From positions 36,013 to 100,012 of the forward strand of contig JBJDZG010000030.1 in the NCBI GenBank assembly GCA_051867875.1: DNA of 64,000 bases. Reading direction: 5' to 3'. This stretch comes from RGIG4608 sp051867875. GTDB taxonomy: Bacteria; Bacillota; Clostridia; Oscillospirales; CAG-272. The stretch's first letter is position 1, and each line of letters starts with the position of its first letter. The translations under genes and the position numbers were made by a program. A model generated the notes under the pieces. The model saw only the letters and a list, made by a program, of their open reading frames with translations. It did not search any database and was not told where the DNA came from. Below, piece after piece: positions 34,736 through 43,667 of the stretch.

Positions 34736-37066
34736 ATGAAAATCAAAGAAATCAACATAATACAATTTGGAAAATTCAAAAACAGAACCTGGCACTTCGA
34801 CGACGGAATGAACGTAGTCATCGGCGACAACGAAAGCGGAAAATCTACGATTCTTGCGTTCATCAAATTTGCTCTTTACGGCGTGGCGCGAAAAAATCCC
34901 AATGTCGCGGTAGGTGAGCGCGAGCGTGCGGTGTCGTGGAATATCGGCATCGCGGCAGGCTCCTTGACGCTCGAAACAGACGACGGCAGGCTCTACCGCA
35001 TTGAGCGCTCGGGACGCGAGGGTGCGAGGGGCGCATACGTTGACCGCGCGCGGATAATCGACCTCGGCAGCGGCGAGGAGGTCTTTGCGGGCGAAGTGCC
35101 CGGCGAGCACTTTCTCGGCATCGGTGCGCAGAGCTACGACAGTATGTGCAACATCAAACAGCTCGAATGTGTTGCCTTAAACGGCGACGCGGTAAAGAGT
35201 GTGATTGACAATCTTCTCTCCTCGGGCGACGAGAATATGAACGTTCAGTCCGCCATCAAGGCTCTGGACAGCGAGCGCCGCAGACTTCTGCACGCAAACG
35301 GCAAGGGCGGTCTTGTGTTTGAGAGCGAAATAGAGCTTGAAAAACTCAAAAGTGAGCACCGCGGGGCGATAATTTTCGAAAACGAATGTGCCAAAAACCG
35401 CGACGAGCTCGACAGAATTGAACTTTCTCTCAAAAAGGCGGGAGAGGAGCACGAGCTTGCCCAAAGACTCTGCGACGTTCACGACGACGTGCTCCGCCTG
35501 CACAAATTTGACACTTTAAGAGAGCTTGCAGAGAGCGCGGAAACGCTCAAAAAAGAGGCGGACGAGCTTGCAAAAAGCACCGATTTCGACATCGGAAAGG
35601 CAAGCTTTGACAACGCGGCAAGGCTTGCAAGCGCAAAGGAGTCGCTTCTGCGCAGTAAGAGTGCGTTTGAAGTTGCCAAAACGGAAGCGGACGAGGCAAA
35701 TTCGGCTCTCGATGGCTTAAATCTCAGGAATGAAGAGGGATTTTCCGCCCTTATTGAAGAATACGGCTCGCCGAGGAGCGCCGTCGCGTTCCTTTCTGCG
35801 AAAAGAAAGGCAAAATCGAATTCTCTCTTCTTTGCCTGCGCTTTGGGCGCGGCGGGTGCGGTTCTGCTCGCGCTTGCGGCAACAGTAGCCTTTGCTCTGC
35901 AAAACGGCGCGGGAGCGGCAACACTTGCATTTCTCGGCGTACTGTTTGCCGTCGCGGGGGGATATTGCTATCGCAATTTCCGCAAAGCGAGCACGGAAAT
36001 CAAGAAATTTTGCGCCCATCTTGACAGCGAAACGGAAAAAACCGACGAAGAAAAGCTCCTTTTGGAGCTTGAACAATACAGCGAGAGCGTGAGCCGTAAG
36101 GCGCGTCTTTCAAACTCGTACGAGAGTGCGAAATTCCGTCTCTCCGTCGCGTCCGACACGCTTTCGGGCGACCTTTTGAACGCTCGAAATATGCTCGGTG
36201 AGCTCGGAGTGCGCGCGGACAACGGCGATGAGATTTGCGCACTTGACGACATCAGCGAGAAAATGCGCTCGTATCTTTCGGCAAAAGCGAATCTCGACGA
36301 AAAAATGCGCGAGAACGAAACCTTGTTCTCTTCCCTTTCGCGCGAGCTTGAACGCTTTTCGGAGAAGGATTTGCGCGCAAAAATTACACCCGCAATCGAG
36401 GAGAGCGTGAAAAATTCTTCGTTTGACGACCTGAAAATCCGCAGGGATAACGCCTTAAAACGGGTTAATCAGTTAAATCAGTACAAGGCGGGAATCGAGC
36501 GAAATCTCGCTTCGAGCGGCACTCGGCGCACCTCGACTGAAATTTTCCCCGAAATCGAGGCGCAAGAGGTGTATCTCGCAAAGCAAAAGCTCCGCCTTGA
36601 CGCCGTAAAGCTCGCCATGGAAACGATAAACTCGGCTTCTCTCGAACTCAAAAGCGATATCACGCCCAAAATCCGCGAGCGAGCCGAGAAAAATCTCTCC
36701 GCTATGACAGACGGCAAGTATAACGAGCTCTTTATCGACGAAAATATGTCGCTCTCCGTGGTTGCCGAGGGCGCGACGAGACCTGTTGATGCACTCAGCC
36801 GAGGAAGCCTTGACGTCGCGTATTTTTCCGTGCGTTTGGCTCTGCTCGATACGCTTCTCGGCAACAGGAAAACGCCGATGTACGCCGACGAGATACTTTC
36901 CCAGCTCGACGATAACCGCGCACGCGCGGTGATGAACGCCCTCTGCGAGCACGCGAAGGACTCGCAGTGCATTCTTTTCACCTGCCAGAAGCGAGACCTC
37001 GCCCTTGCCGAGAATTGTGGGGATATCAACGTCATTAACCTTAACAGCGAGAGCGGAACGAATTGA
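34736..37066 (+). CDS. SbcC/YhaN-like SMC-type ATPase
   Basis: 776 residues. N-terminal ATPase half with IQFGKFKNRTW and Walker A GDNESGKSTI (~34-43). Coiled-coil arms fill ~190-340 and ~400-600. A short hydrophobic pair (~370-415: LFFACALGAAGAVLLALAATVAFAL) interrupts the coil, as in YhaN family members. C-terminal half with signature DALSRGSLDVAYFSVRLAL and a Walker B-like PMYADEILSQLDDNRA. It should hold DNA ends for the SbcD-like nuclease. The start follows directly after the repeat block; the SD is weak (GGAGTAA). A terminator closes the unit. Confidence 0.85.
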   Translation: MKIKEINIIQFGKFKNRTWHFDDGMNVVIGDNESGKSTILAFIKFALYGVARKNPNVAVGERERAVSWNIGIAAGSLTLETDDGRLYRIERSGREGARGAYVDRARIIDLGSGEEVFAGEVPGEHFLGIGAQSYDSMCNIKQLECVALNGDAVKSVIDNLLSSGDENMNVQSAIKALDSERRRLLHANGKGGLVFESEIELEKLKSEHRGAIIFENECAKNRDELDRIELSLKKAGEEHELAQRLCDVHDDVLRLHKFDTLRELAESAETLKKEADELAKSTDFDIGKASFDNAARLASAKESLLRSKSAFEVAKTEADEANSALDGLNLRNEEGFSALIEEYGSPRSAVAFLSAKRKAKSNSLFFACALGAAGAVLLALAATVAFALQNGAGAATLAFLGVLFAVAGGYCYRNFRKASTEIKKFCAHLDSETEKTDEEKLLLELEQYSESVSRKARLSNSYESAKFRLSVASDTLSGDLLNARNMLGELGVRADNGDEICALDDISEKMRSYLSAKANLDEKMRENETLFSSLSRELERFSEKDLRAKITPAIEESVKNSSFDDLKIRRDNALKRVNQLNQYKAGIERNLASSGTRRTSTEIFPEIEAQEVYLAKQKLRLDAVKLAMETINSASLELKSDITPKIRERAEKNLSAMTDGKYNELFIDENMSLSVVAEGATRPVDALSRGSLDVAYFSVRLALLDTLLGNRKTPMYADEILSQLDDNRARAVMNALCEHAKDSQCILFTCQKRDLALAENCGDINVINLNSESGTN

Positions 37067-37096
37067 AAAAAGCGAAGGCTTTGCCTTCGCTTTTTT
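37066..37096 (+). terminator. Terminator of the SbcC-like gene
   Basis: AGCGAAGGC-TTT-GCCTTCGCT with TTTTTT tail. Confidence 0.92.
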
Positions 37097-37151
37097 CTGT
37101 GTTCGCACCGCACCCATTCTTTTGTTTTATTATGTGGTTTGTATTTCAAAA

Positions 37152-37178
37152 CGGACCGTCGGGGACGCCGGTCCCTAC
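37152..37178 (-). repeat. REP family 3 (inverted copy)
   Basis: Reverse-oriented copy of the unit at 18741-18767. Confidence 0.75.
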
Positions 37179-37211
37179 ATTTGTTGCGCGTGAACCCGTG
37201 CGAATGCGAGG

Positions 37212-37240
37212 CGGGGCGTCGAGGACGTCGCCCCCTACGG
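37212..37240 (-). repeat. REP family 2 (inverted copy)
   Basis: Exact reverse complement of the 29-bp unit at 18800-18828. Confidence 0.88.
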
Positions 37241-37290
37241 TTGTTGCGTGCGCGCCGTGCCCGTTCTGCGTTTTTGCTCACCTTTTGCTA

Positions 37291-37315
37291 CGGCGGGAGC
37301 AAGCCCCCGCCCTAC
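37291..37315 (-). repeat. REP family 1, intergenic copy
   Basis: Exact reverse complement of the RAYT-internal unit at 3671-3695, 33 kb away. Confidence 0.88.
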
Positions 37316-37463
37316 GGGTGAGGTGCGCGCCCGTTAGCACATATCCGTACGCGCAACAAAAAGAGCGAACAGACGGAGAATAATCCGTTGCTCGCTCTTT
37401 ATTTTTGATTGAATTCACACGCCAAAGGCGTATTTTACAAATCCCGCGAGGGATTTATTTCAT

Positions 37464-37733
37464 TTATTTTTCTATATCGTCATCGGTCGTTTCGTCCGCA
37501 GTTTCCTCGCAGACCTTGTCCGCGTTTTTCTCCTTTTCCTCTTGCTCGCGGATTTTTTTGCCCGCGTTGACGAGTGTTGCAGCGCCGAGGCATAAGAACG
37601 CCGAACCGAGGCAGAGCCACACGCCCGTCATTGCGTTATGAGCAAACGCGCTCAGGGACGCCGCTATGTAAAAGCAGGCGGACGCGGCATAGTAAAGGTA
37701 TGCGGGTATATATTCTTTTCTTATATTTTTCAT
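37464..37733 (-). CDS. Small two-helix membrane protein, unknown function
   Basis: 89 residues, AAGAGGTGG upstream. Two membrane helices (~10-30 and ~36-55) are followed by a highly charged Lys/Glu/Asp tail ending in DETTDDDIEK. It starts 11 nt behind fhs and so is co-transcribed. I know no function; the genomic link to one-carbon metabolism may be accidental. Confidence 0.65.
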   Translation of the reverse strand: MKNIRKEYIPAYLYYAASACFYIAASLSAFAHNAMTGVWLCLGSAFLCLGAATLVNAGKKIREQEEKEKNADKVCEETADETTDDDIEK

Positions 37734-37744
37734 TTTGCCACCTC

Positions 37745-39424
37745 TTAAAACAGACCGACTATATTGCCGTCCGCATCGACATCAATCTTCTCTGCGGCGG
37801 GAACCTTGGGAAGTCCCGGCATCGTCATAATGTCGCCTGTCAGAGCAACGACAAAGCCCGCGCCTGCACTGACCTTGACACTCTTAATCGTAACCGTGAA
37901 ATCCTCGGGCGCGCCGAGCTTGTCCTTATCGTCGGAAAAGCTGTACTGCGTTTTCGCCATGCAAACGGGCAGGCGGTCAAAGCCGAGCTCCCCGAGCATT
38001 TTTATCTGCTCACGCGCTTCATCCGCAATGCAAATTCCGTTTCCGCGGTATATTTTTTTAACAATTTGCCCGATTTTGTCCTCAATAGTTCCGTCAATCG
38101 AGTATGCAAACGCAAAACCCGCGTTGTCCTCATCGCAAAGCTTTATCACTTCGCGCGCAAGCTCTGTTCCTCCCTTTCCGCCCTTTGCCCAGACGTCCGA
38201 GAGCGCGACGTTTACACCCATTTCCCTGCACTTTTCAATGACGAGAGCAATTTCAGCATCGGTATCCGTCGGGAATTTGTTTACCGCGACGACTACGGGC
38301 AAGTGATAAACGTCCTTAATATTGGAAATATGGCGCAGAAGATTGGGAATACCGCGCTCGAGCGCGCCGAGGTCCTCGTGCGCAAGCCCGTCCTTGGCGA
38401 GTCCGCCGTGCATTTTCAGCGCGCGAACGGTAGCAACGAGCACTACGGCATTCGGGCGAAGTCCCGTCGTTCTGCACTTAATATCGAGAAATTTTTCAGC
38501 TCCGAGATCCGCGCCAAAGCCCGCCTCGGTAATGGTATATTTCGCGGTTTTGAGTGCCATTTTCGTCGCAATTACAGAATTACAGCCGTGCGCGATATTT
38601 GCAAAAGGTCCGCCGTGAACGAACGCGGGCGTGCCCTCAAGCGTCTGCACGAGATTTGGCGAGAGTGCGTCACGGAGAAGCGCAGTCATGGCACCTTCGG
38701 CGTGAAGGTCGCCTGCGGTAACGGGTTTTCCGTCCACAGTGTACGCGACTATCATTCTTTTAAGACGCGCTTTGAGGTCGCACAGGTCGCTCGCAAGGCA
38801 GAAAATTGCCATAACCTCGCTTGCGACGGTGATATCAAAGCCGTCCTTTCGTTCAACTCCGTCAACACGGCGTCCGAGTCCGTCAATCACCGAACGGAGC
38901 TGGCGGTCGTTCATATCAACGCAGCGGCGCAGAGTTATTCTGTTTACGTCAATATTAAGCGCGTTTCCCTGATAAATGTGGTTATCGAGCATGGCGCAGA
39001 GGAGATTATTAGCCGCGCCAATCGCGTGAAAATCGCCCGTAAAATGAAGATTTATGTCCTCCATGGGCACGACCTGGGCGTATCCGCCGCCCGCCGCACC
39101 GCCTTTGATGCCGAAAACGGGGCCCAAGGACGGCTCGCGCAGAGCCACGCAAACGTCCTCTCCAATCTCGGCGAGCGCGTCCGCAAGTCCTATCGTAGTC
39201 GTCGTTTTGCCCTCGCCCGCGGGGGTGGGGGTTATCGCCGTGACGAGGACCAATTTCCCGTCGGGCACGTCGGCTTTCGAGTCGAGATACGAAAGCGAAA
39301 TTTTCGCCTTATGCTTGCCGTAGGGCTCAACGAATTTCTCATCAATTCCCGCACGTTCAGCTATTTTCATAATGTTTTTCATTTCGCACGCGCGCGCGAT
39401 TTCTATATCGGTTAAATGATTCAT
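37745..39424 (-). CDS. fhs: Formate-tetrahydrofolate ligase
   Basis: 559 residues from ATG 39424 with AAGGAGG; the frame extends to 39535 without an SD. The family signatures are TPAGEGKTTTTIGLADAL (nucleotide loop, ~65), FGIKGGAAGGGYAQVVPMEDINLHFTGD, and the C-terminal GAGFVVALTGDIMTMPGLP. It makes 10-formyl-THF from formate, THF and ATP in the cytoplasm; in Clostridia it feeds purine synthesis, glycine/serine exchange or acetogenesis. The folT gene in the same window serves the same cofactor pool but is not linked in an operon. Confidence 0.97.
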   Translation of the reverse strand: MNHLTDIEIARACEMKNIMKIAERAGIDEKFVEPYGKHKAKISLSYLDSKADVPDGKLVLVTAITPTPAGEGKTTTTIGLADALAEIGEDVCVALREPSLGPVFGIKGGAAGGGYAQVVPMEDINLHFTGDFHAIGAANNLLCAMLDNHIYQGNALNIDVNRITLRRCVDMNDRQLRSVIDGLGRRVDGVERKDGFDITVASEVMAIFCLASDLCDLKARLKRMIVAYTVDGKPVTAGDLHAEGAMTALLRDALSPNLVQTLEGTPAFVHGGPFANIAHGCNSVIATKMALKTAKYTITEAGFGADLGAEKFLDIKCRTTGLRPNAVVLVATVRALKMHGGLAKDGLAHEDLGALERGIPNLLRHISNIKDVYHLPVVVAVNKFPTDTDAEIALVIEKCREMGVNVALSDVWAKGGKGGTELAREVIKLCDEDNAGFAFAYSIDGTIEDKIGQIVKKIYRGNGICIADEAREQIKMLGELGFDRLPVCMAKTQYSFSDDKDKLGAPEDFTVTIKSVKVSAGAGFVVALTGDIMTMPGLPKVPAAEKIDVDADGNIVGLF

Positions 39425-39457
39425 CAAAAAATTCCTCCTTTGAGGTGTACTGCCATC

Positions 39458-39486
39458 ATTATAGCACCCACGCGATTTTTTGTCAA
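39458..39486 (-). promoter_or_regulatory. Promoter of fhs
   Basis: Minus strand TTGACA (39486-39481), 17 nt, TATAAT (39463-39458). Confidence 0.85.
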
Positions 39487-39548
39487 GGTGGGAAGGCGGT
39501 TTGAAAGGATAATGCTTTTTGAGTCCGAAAAACACGGATTCCGAGCTA

Positions 39549-40265
39549 TCATTCTCCCTCGCACTTCTCGAAAATCAGCCTGTTTTTGACCTTTTCGACG
39601 CTCAAAACGCCTGTTTCAAGCAAAAGCTTTTGCGCGCTCCAAAGTTTAAGACCTTTGAGCTTCAGGCTTTTTGCGAGCTCGTCGCGTGTAAAAGGTCCGT
39701 CCGGGAGCAGCGGAAGCACGCAGTCGGCGATATCCTTAGCCGAGCCTATGCGTTTCACCTCAAAAATCTCGCCTGCGAGTCTGTCAACGCTCGTCGCGCG
39801 TGTTTTTTTGTACTTTCCGTAGCCGTCGAGCAGGCGAATTTCGTCTATCTCCATCAGCACGAAAATAAAGCTCACGCGCTCGTTTCCGAGTAAGTCTTTG
39901 AGATAGAAAAGGTCGGAAATTCCGCTGCTTATACTCTCGTGCTTCGCGGTAAAGCGCGATTTGCCCGTAAACTCGCCCGTTTCGCCGTCAAGCCAGTATA
40001 GGCGTCTTTTCTGCGCGAGAGGGCGCACAACTGCAACCGAATAGTCCGTATTTTCAAGATAAAAATTGATTTTTTTGGCAAGCGGGGCGAGATTCCCCGT
40101 CTGTATCTCAAAAACCGTCTTTCCGTCACAGGCGTCGGCGACGTATCTGCCGACCTTTACCTCGTGCGCGCCCTCGTCGGGGCAAAAAACCTTTTTAAGA
40201 TGAGCGTGGAGCGAGCGCTCCATATATGTAGTTATCGGCTTGCCCGCCTGTATGAGGTCCGACAC
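39549..40265 (-). CDS. Nuclease-fold-like protein of unknown function
   Basis: 238 residues; GTG start at 40265 with AAAGGGGG. Residues ~15-95 show a D...ExQ pattern (VADACDGKTVFEIQTGN) that resembles a PD-(D/E)XK restriction-type core. The C-terminal ~60 residues (FTRDELAKSLKLKGLKLWSAQKLL) look like a winged helix. This is a common uncharacterised clostridial housekeeping protein as far as I can recall. It is monocistronic. Function unproven; the nuclease fold is inference from one motif. Confidence 0.55.
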   Translation of the reverse strand: MSDLIQAGKPITTYMERSLHAHLKKVFCPDEGAHEVKVGRYVADACDGKTVFEIQTGNLAPLAKKINFYLENTDYSVAVVRPLAQKRRLYWLDGETGEFTGKSRFTAKHESISSGISDLFYLKDLLGNERVSFIFVLMEIDEIRLLDGYGKYKKTRATSVDRLAGEIFEVKRIGSAKDIADCVLPLLPDGPFTRDELAKSLKLKGLKLWSAQKLLLETGVLSVEKVKNRLIFEKCEGE

Positions 40266-40454
40266 CGTAGCGCCCCCTTTCGTATAAAAATTAATAAATT
40301 TTCATATAATTATATAGTGAAATTGTTTTTTCAAAACAAAATTTTAACACTTTTATTTTATCATATTTTGAGCAAATTATAAATAGAGGAATTAAAATTT
40401 CAGCCAAAATTTTTGCAAATATCCTCTCTTATTATCAAAATGGAGGTAAAATCA

Positions 40455-41612
40455 ATGAAAATCAATATAAAACGGGGCAAAATGCGTACTCCTTTGAGGG
40501 TGGCACTCACCGCTTTTGCGTTGTTTCTTGTCTGCTCGGCGGCGACCTTTGCCCTCTACGGCGTGCTTATTCCCCCGACTGTTTCCTGCTTTTCGGGTGA
40601 GGACGTGCCGTCGTATCTCGGAACGACCTTTGAGAGCGACGAGAGCGTTTTCACCGACGGCGAGAGCGCGGGCGGAGTGGTTGAGCTCTCGCGCGGACAG
40701 TACAAGCTTTTCGGCGCAATTCCCGTGCGGAGCGTCAACGTCGCAAAGCTCACAGACACCAAGGTTTACGTCGGCGGAGTGCCGTTCGGAATTAAATTTT
40801 ACACCAAGGGTGCAACCGTCGTCGGTTTTGACGGCGAAACCTCAAACGTCGCTTACAAGGCGGGACTGCGGCTCTACGACACGGTAACGAAGATAAACGG
40901 CAGAGAAATTTCGGGCATTTCCGACCTTCTGGGCGAAATAGAGGGCTCGGCGGGCAAGTCGGTTAAGCTGACGTACACCCGTGCGGGAAAGGAGAGCACT
41001 GTTTCCGTGACTCCGAAATATTCCGAGAGCGAGGGCAGATATTCGCTTGGGCTTCTGTTAAAAGACAGCGGCGCGGGCATAGGAACGGTAACGTTCGTTC
41101 TTCCCGACGGCACGTTCGGCGGGCTCGGACACGGAATTTGCGAGAGCGACACGGGCGAGCTTACGAAAATTGACGGAGGAAGCGTTCTCGGCGTAACCGT
41201 CAACGGAATTGAAAAGGGCAAGCGCGGAGAGCCCGGCGAGCTAAAGGGCTATTTCAATTCCTCAAAGGTCGGCTCGATAACCGAGAACAACGAGTGCGGT
41301 ATATTCGGACTTTTCGCGCAGATTCCAGAGGGTATTAAGGGAAAAATGTACTCGCTCGGGCTTAAAAACGAGCTCAAAGAGGGCGCGGCGACTCTGCTCT
41401 GCACCCTTGACGACAACACGCGGTGCGAATATTCAATAGAAATTTCAAACATCAACAGAAGCGCCGAGGGAAACAAGTGCTTCACGGTCAGAATTACCGA
41501 CGAGCGGCTCATAGGCGCTACGGGCGGTATCGTTCAGGGTATGTCGGGCTCGCCGATAATTCAGAACGGCAAGCTCGTCGGCGCAGTTACGCACGTGTGT
41601 GTCAATCTATGA
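40455..41612 (+). CDS. spoIVB: SpoIVB serine peptidase, 3' end replaced by mobile-element junction
   Basis: 385 residues as it stands, from ATG 40455 (GGAGG upstream). N-terminal membrane helix (~15-35), PDZ domain (~105-185: GLRLYDTVTKINGREI), then the S55 peptidase domain with LGHG (His226) and GMSGSP (Ser ~364). SpoIVB cleaves SpoIVFA to start sigma-K activation. The family continues ~30 residues past GAVTHVFVND; here the frame reads GAVTHVCVNL and stops. The following DNA belongs to an integrated element whose recombinase gene begins 40 nt further on. The missing 3' end is presumably at the far end of the element. Confidence 0.88.
   Translation: MKINIKRGKMRTPLRVALTAFALFLVCSAATFALYGVLIPPTVSCFSGEDVPSYLGTTFESDESVFTDGESAGGVVELSRGQYKLFGAIPVRSVNVAKLTDTKVYVGGVPFGIKFYTKGATVVGFDGETSNVAYKAGLRLYDTVTKINGREISGISDLLGEIEGSAGKSVKLTYTRAGKESTVSVTPKYSESEGRYSLGLLLKDSGAGIGTVTFVLPDGTFGGLGHGICESDTGELTKIDGGSVLGVTVNGIEKGKRGEPGELKGYFNSSKVGSITENNECGIFGLFAQIPEGIKGKMYSLGLKNELKEGAATLLCTLDDNTRCEYSIEISNINRSAEGNKCFTVRITDERLIGATGGIVQGMSGSPIIQNGKLVGAVTHVCVNL
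41600..41612. mobile_element. Left junction of an integrative element within spoIVB
   Basis: SpoIVB homology ends in the codons for VCVN (about 41597-41606). Beyond this the composition and gene content change to accessory DNA running past 64,000. The exact crossover and the right end cannot be seen. Confidence 0.75.
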
Positions 41613-41652
41613 TACCTACAGCTATGTAGGTAACCTGATGATACCTACATAG
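41613..41652. promoter_or_regulatory. Inverted repeats at the element end (recombinase site and/or terminator)
   Basis: CTATGTAGGTA (41622-41632) and TACCTACATAG (41642-41652) form a perfect 11-bp inverted repeat with 9-nt spacer. A further TACCTAC at ~41613-41619 gives a second overlapping dyad. It sits between the junction and the recombinase stop. Confidence 0.6.
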
Positions 41653-41654
41653 CC

Positions 41655-43193
41655 TTAAATTTTTGGAAGCCGAGGATAGAGGTCAATTTCTATCTGCCCG
41701 TTGGCTTCCTTTTTGTATTCAATCTTCTTTAGGATTTCTTTGAGTAATGCGTTCCGTTCTTCGTTAGTCATTTCATCATAGCTGGCTAACAGAGTTTCGG
41801 TCTGAGGAATGAGGTTTGCTTTGGCGTTGTCGCTCTGCTCCATACGAGCGATTGTGATTTCGTTTTCAGCGATTTTCGCCTTAACCTCTGCCACCGATGC
41901 GTTCAGCTTTTCTTGACGGCTCTTGAAGATTTCAAGCGTATATGCACCCTGTTCGACAAGGTTATATGCGTTCTCCAACTGAGCGTTAAGTTTCTGCAGC
42001 TCGGTCGTATGCTTTTTGTTCTGATTTCTGAGAGCTTCGATGTCTTTAGCGTACCCAACGGTATCAATCTTTATGCGATAACCTTTGAGCCATTCCCGAA
42101 GGGCTGAAATGATTTCCTTTTCAACCACATCGTAGTCAGAGCTGACGTTGTGGCAATTCCTACTGTTCACACAGCGGAATCTTGCTCGTGAATCTCTGGA
42201 TTTTGAACTGGTGGTTCTGCCAATTCTCTTGCCACAGGTCGAACAGTACAGCAGACCGACAAAAGCGTTCTGTAGCTCAAACTCGTCCTTAACCTTTGGT
42301 GCAGGCTGTTTTTCAAGACGAATCTGCTGAGCGAGCATAAACTGTTCCTCGGTGATGAGGGCTTCGTGAAGCCCGTCAAATACGTTGTAATCTTCGATGT
42401 TCTTCTTACGCTTGATTTTCTTCTTGACTTCGCCGTTCTCAATGGTTTTAATCTGCTGACTCCATCCACGTCGGATTTTCCCCATATAGACGGGATTTGT
42501 GATAATATTGCTGATAGTGCAATACGTCCATAGGTCTCCGTGACGAGTCGGCACGTTGTTGTCATTAAGGTGGTTGGCGATAATCTTGGTTCCTGCGTGG
42601 TTCAGAAACATTTCAAAGATTGTCTTGATGTGGGGAGCTTCGTCCGGGTGGGGTTCAAGAGTGTAGCCCTTTTCATTTGGCAGCTTAACTCTCATATATC
42701 CATAGGGTGCAATACTGTTAATGTACTTGCCCTCGGATGCGGAGCTGTCTCTGCCTCGGATAAGACGGCGATTGATTGTCTTATACTCTCGGCGGCTCAT
42801 AAAGAGACCAAATTCAAAATATTCCTCATCGAACTCGTTGCACGGGTCGTATGTCTTGCTCGGTGTTACAATCTTGGTGGATGAATACTGAAAGACCTGG
42901 CTGATATATGCTTGGTCAGCACCGTTGCCTCTTGCGAGACGTTCAAGGTCAACTACTAATACTCCGGCATAAATGCCTGCACTGACTTCTTCGAGTAATT
43001 TTTGGATTTCGGGTCGTGCGGCGATTGATTCACCGGAGACTACCTCATAATAAGTTTTAGCAATATAATATCCACGGTCCTCCGCAACCTTGTCAAGAAT
43101 TGCTTCGTGTCTTTTCAGCGTGTCCTCAACACTCAACTCAGCATAATCACGGTCAAAGCGGGATTTTCGGAGATATTTAACATATTGCTCCAT
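41655..43193 (-). CDS. Large serine recombinase (integrase)
   Basis: 512 residues, GGAGGCACC upstream. The resolvase domain at the N-terminus carries YLRKSR with nucleophile Ser11, EVVSGESIAARPEIQKLL and VVDLERLARG. The recombinase domain (GKYINSIAPYGYMR, then ALITEEQFMLAQQI) and a zinc ribbon (CSTCGKRIGRTT, CVNSRNCHN) follow, then a coiled-coil tail (~390-480). It cuts and joins att sites by Ser-DNA links, without host factors. Its position right at the spoIVB junction marks it as the integrase of this element. Confidence 0.95.
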   Translation of the reverse strand: MEQYVKYLRKSRFDRDYAELSVEDTLKRHEAILDKVAEDRGYYIAKTYYEVVSGESIAARPEIQKLLEEVSAGIYAGVLVVDLERLARGNGADQAYISQVFQYSSTKIVTPSKTYDPCNEFDEEYFEFGLFMSRREYKTINRRLIRGRDSSASEGKYINSIAPYGYMRVKLPNEKGYTLEPHPDEAPHIKTIFEMFLNHAGTKIIANHLNDNNVPTRHGDLWTYCTISNIITNPVYMGKIRRGWSQQIKTIENGEVKKKIKRKKNIEDYNVFDGLHEALITEEQFMLAQQIRLEKQPAPKVKDEFELQNAFVGLLYCSTCGKRIGRTTSSKSRDSRARFRCVNSRNCHNVSSDYDVVEKEIISALREWLKGYRIKIDTVGYAKDIEALRNQNKKHTTELQKLNAQLENAYNLVEQGAYTLEIFKSRQEKLNASVAEVKAKIAENEITIARMEQSDNAKANLIPQTETLLASYDEMTNEERNALLKEILKKIEYKKEANGQIEIDLYPRLPKI

Positions 43194-43282
43194 AAGGTGC
43201 CTCCTTTCAATTATATATTATAATCTTGTTTTTTAAGTGAATCAATGTTGTCGGGTATGTAAAATATGTAAACGCCGCAGAC

Positions 43283-43489
43283 TTACGCCTGCAGCGTTGC
43301 AATTATCGGTTGTGGGTCTGATAAAACAACTACGGCAGATTGTGCTTTAGGTTCTGACAAGTATCTGCGTTTGTAGGACTCAGACACCACTCTGCTTACC
43401 GAGTTCATCAAGCGTTTGGAATCCGCTTCGTAACATTCGTCGTGGATTCTAACGGTGGAAACATCGTTTTTAAGTTCGTGTACTACCAT
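43283..43489 (-). CDS. Small unknown protein of the element
   Basis: 68 residues from ATG 43489 (AAAGGAC upstream); a TTG at 43510 is the longer option. Mixed charge (VVHELKNDVSTVRIHDECYE), no membrane helix, no motif I know. It overlaps the preceding 65-aa gene and precedes the recombinase, so it could be an excisionase-type or regulatory partner; that is inference from position only. Confidence 0.5.
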   Translation of the reverse strand: MVVHELKNDVSTVRIHDECYEADSKRLMNSVSRVVSESYKRRYLSEPKAQSAVVVLSDPQPIIATLQA

Positions 43490-43667
43490 CACTTCGTCCT
43501 TTCTCTGCAACTGCGGTGTTATTATTTTTGCCTTGTTTGGTTATATTATTCAATTTGTCTTGTCGAGCCTGTCGTTCAAGTTTTTCCTTACGTTCAATGT
43601 TTCGGAGTGCGAGATAGGCGGTCATATCAAGACAACCGGAGCTGTTGTATTTGTCTCTGACTCTCAT
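43470..43667 (-). CDS. Small charged protein coupled to the MazF-like gene
   Basis: 65 residues, mostly Arg/Lys/Asn/Gln with a helical stretch TAYLALRNIERKEKLERQ. Its ATG overlaps the MazF-like stop by four bases (ATGA), arguing for a real, translationally coupled gene. No recognisable domain. It might be a DNA-binding accessory factor or a toxin-neutralising protein made downstream of the toxin. Confidence 0.55.
   Translation of the reverse strand: MRVRDKYNSSGCLDMTAYLALRNIERKEKLERQARQDKLNNITKQGKNNNTAVAEKGRSDGSTRT

Larger units (their letters stand above)
37097..37463. other. Gene-free REP block with convergent terminator
   Basis: Contains REP family 3 (37152-37178), family 2 (37212-37240) and family 1 (37291-37315), all in one orientation. 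An AAAGAGCGA / TCGCTCTTT hairpin follows (~37357-37401), then a CACGCCAAAGGCGT / CCCGCGAGGG small repeat (~37411-37460). No gene. Confidence 0.75.
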
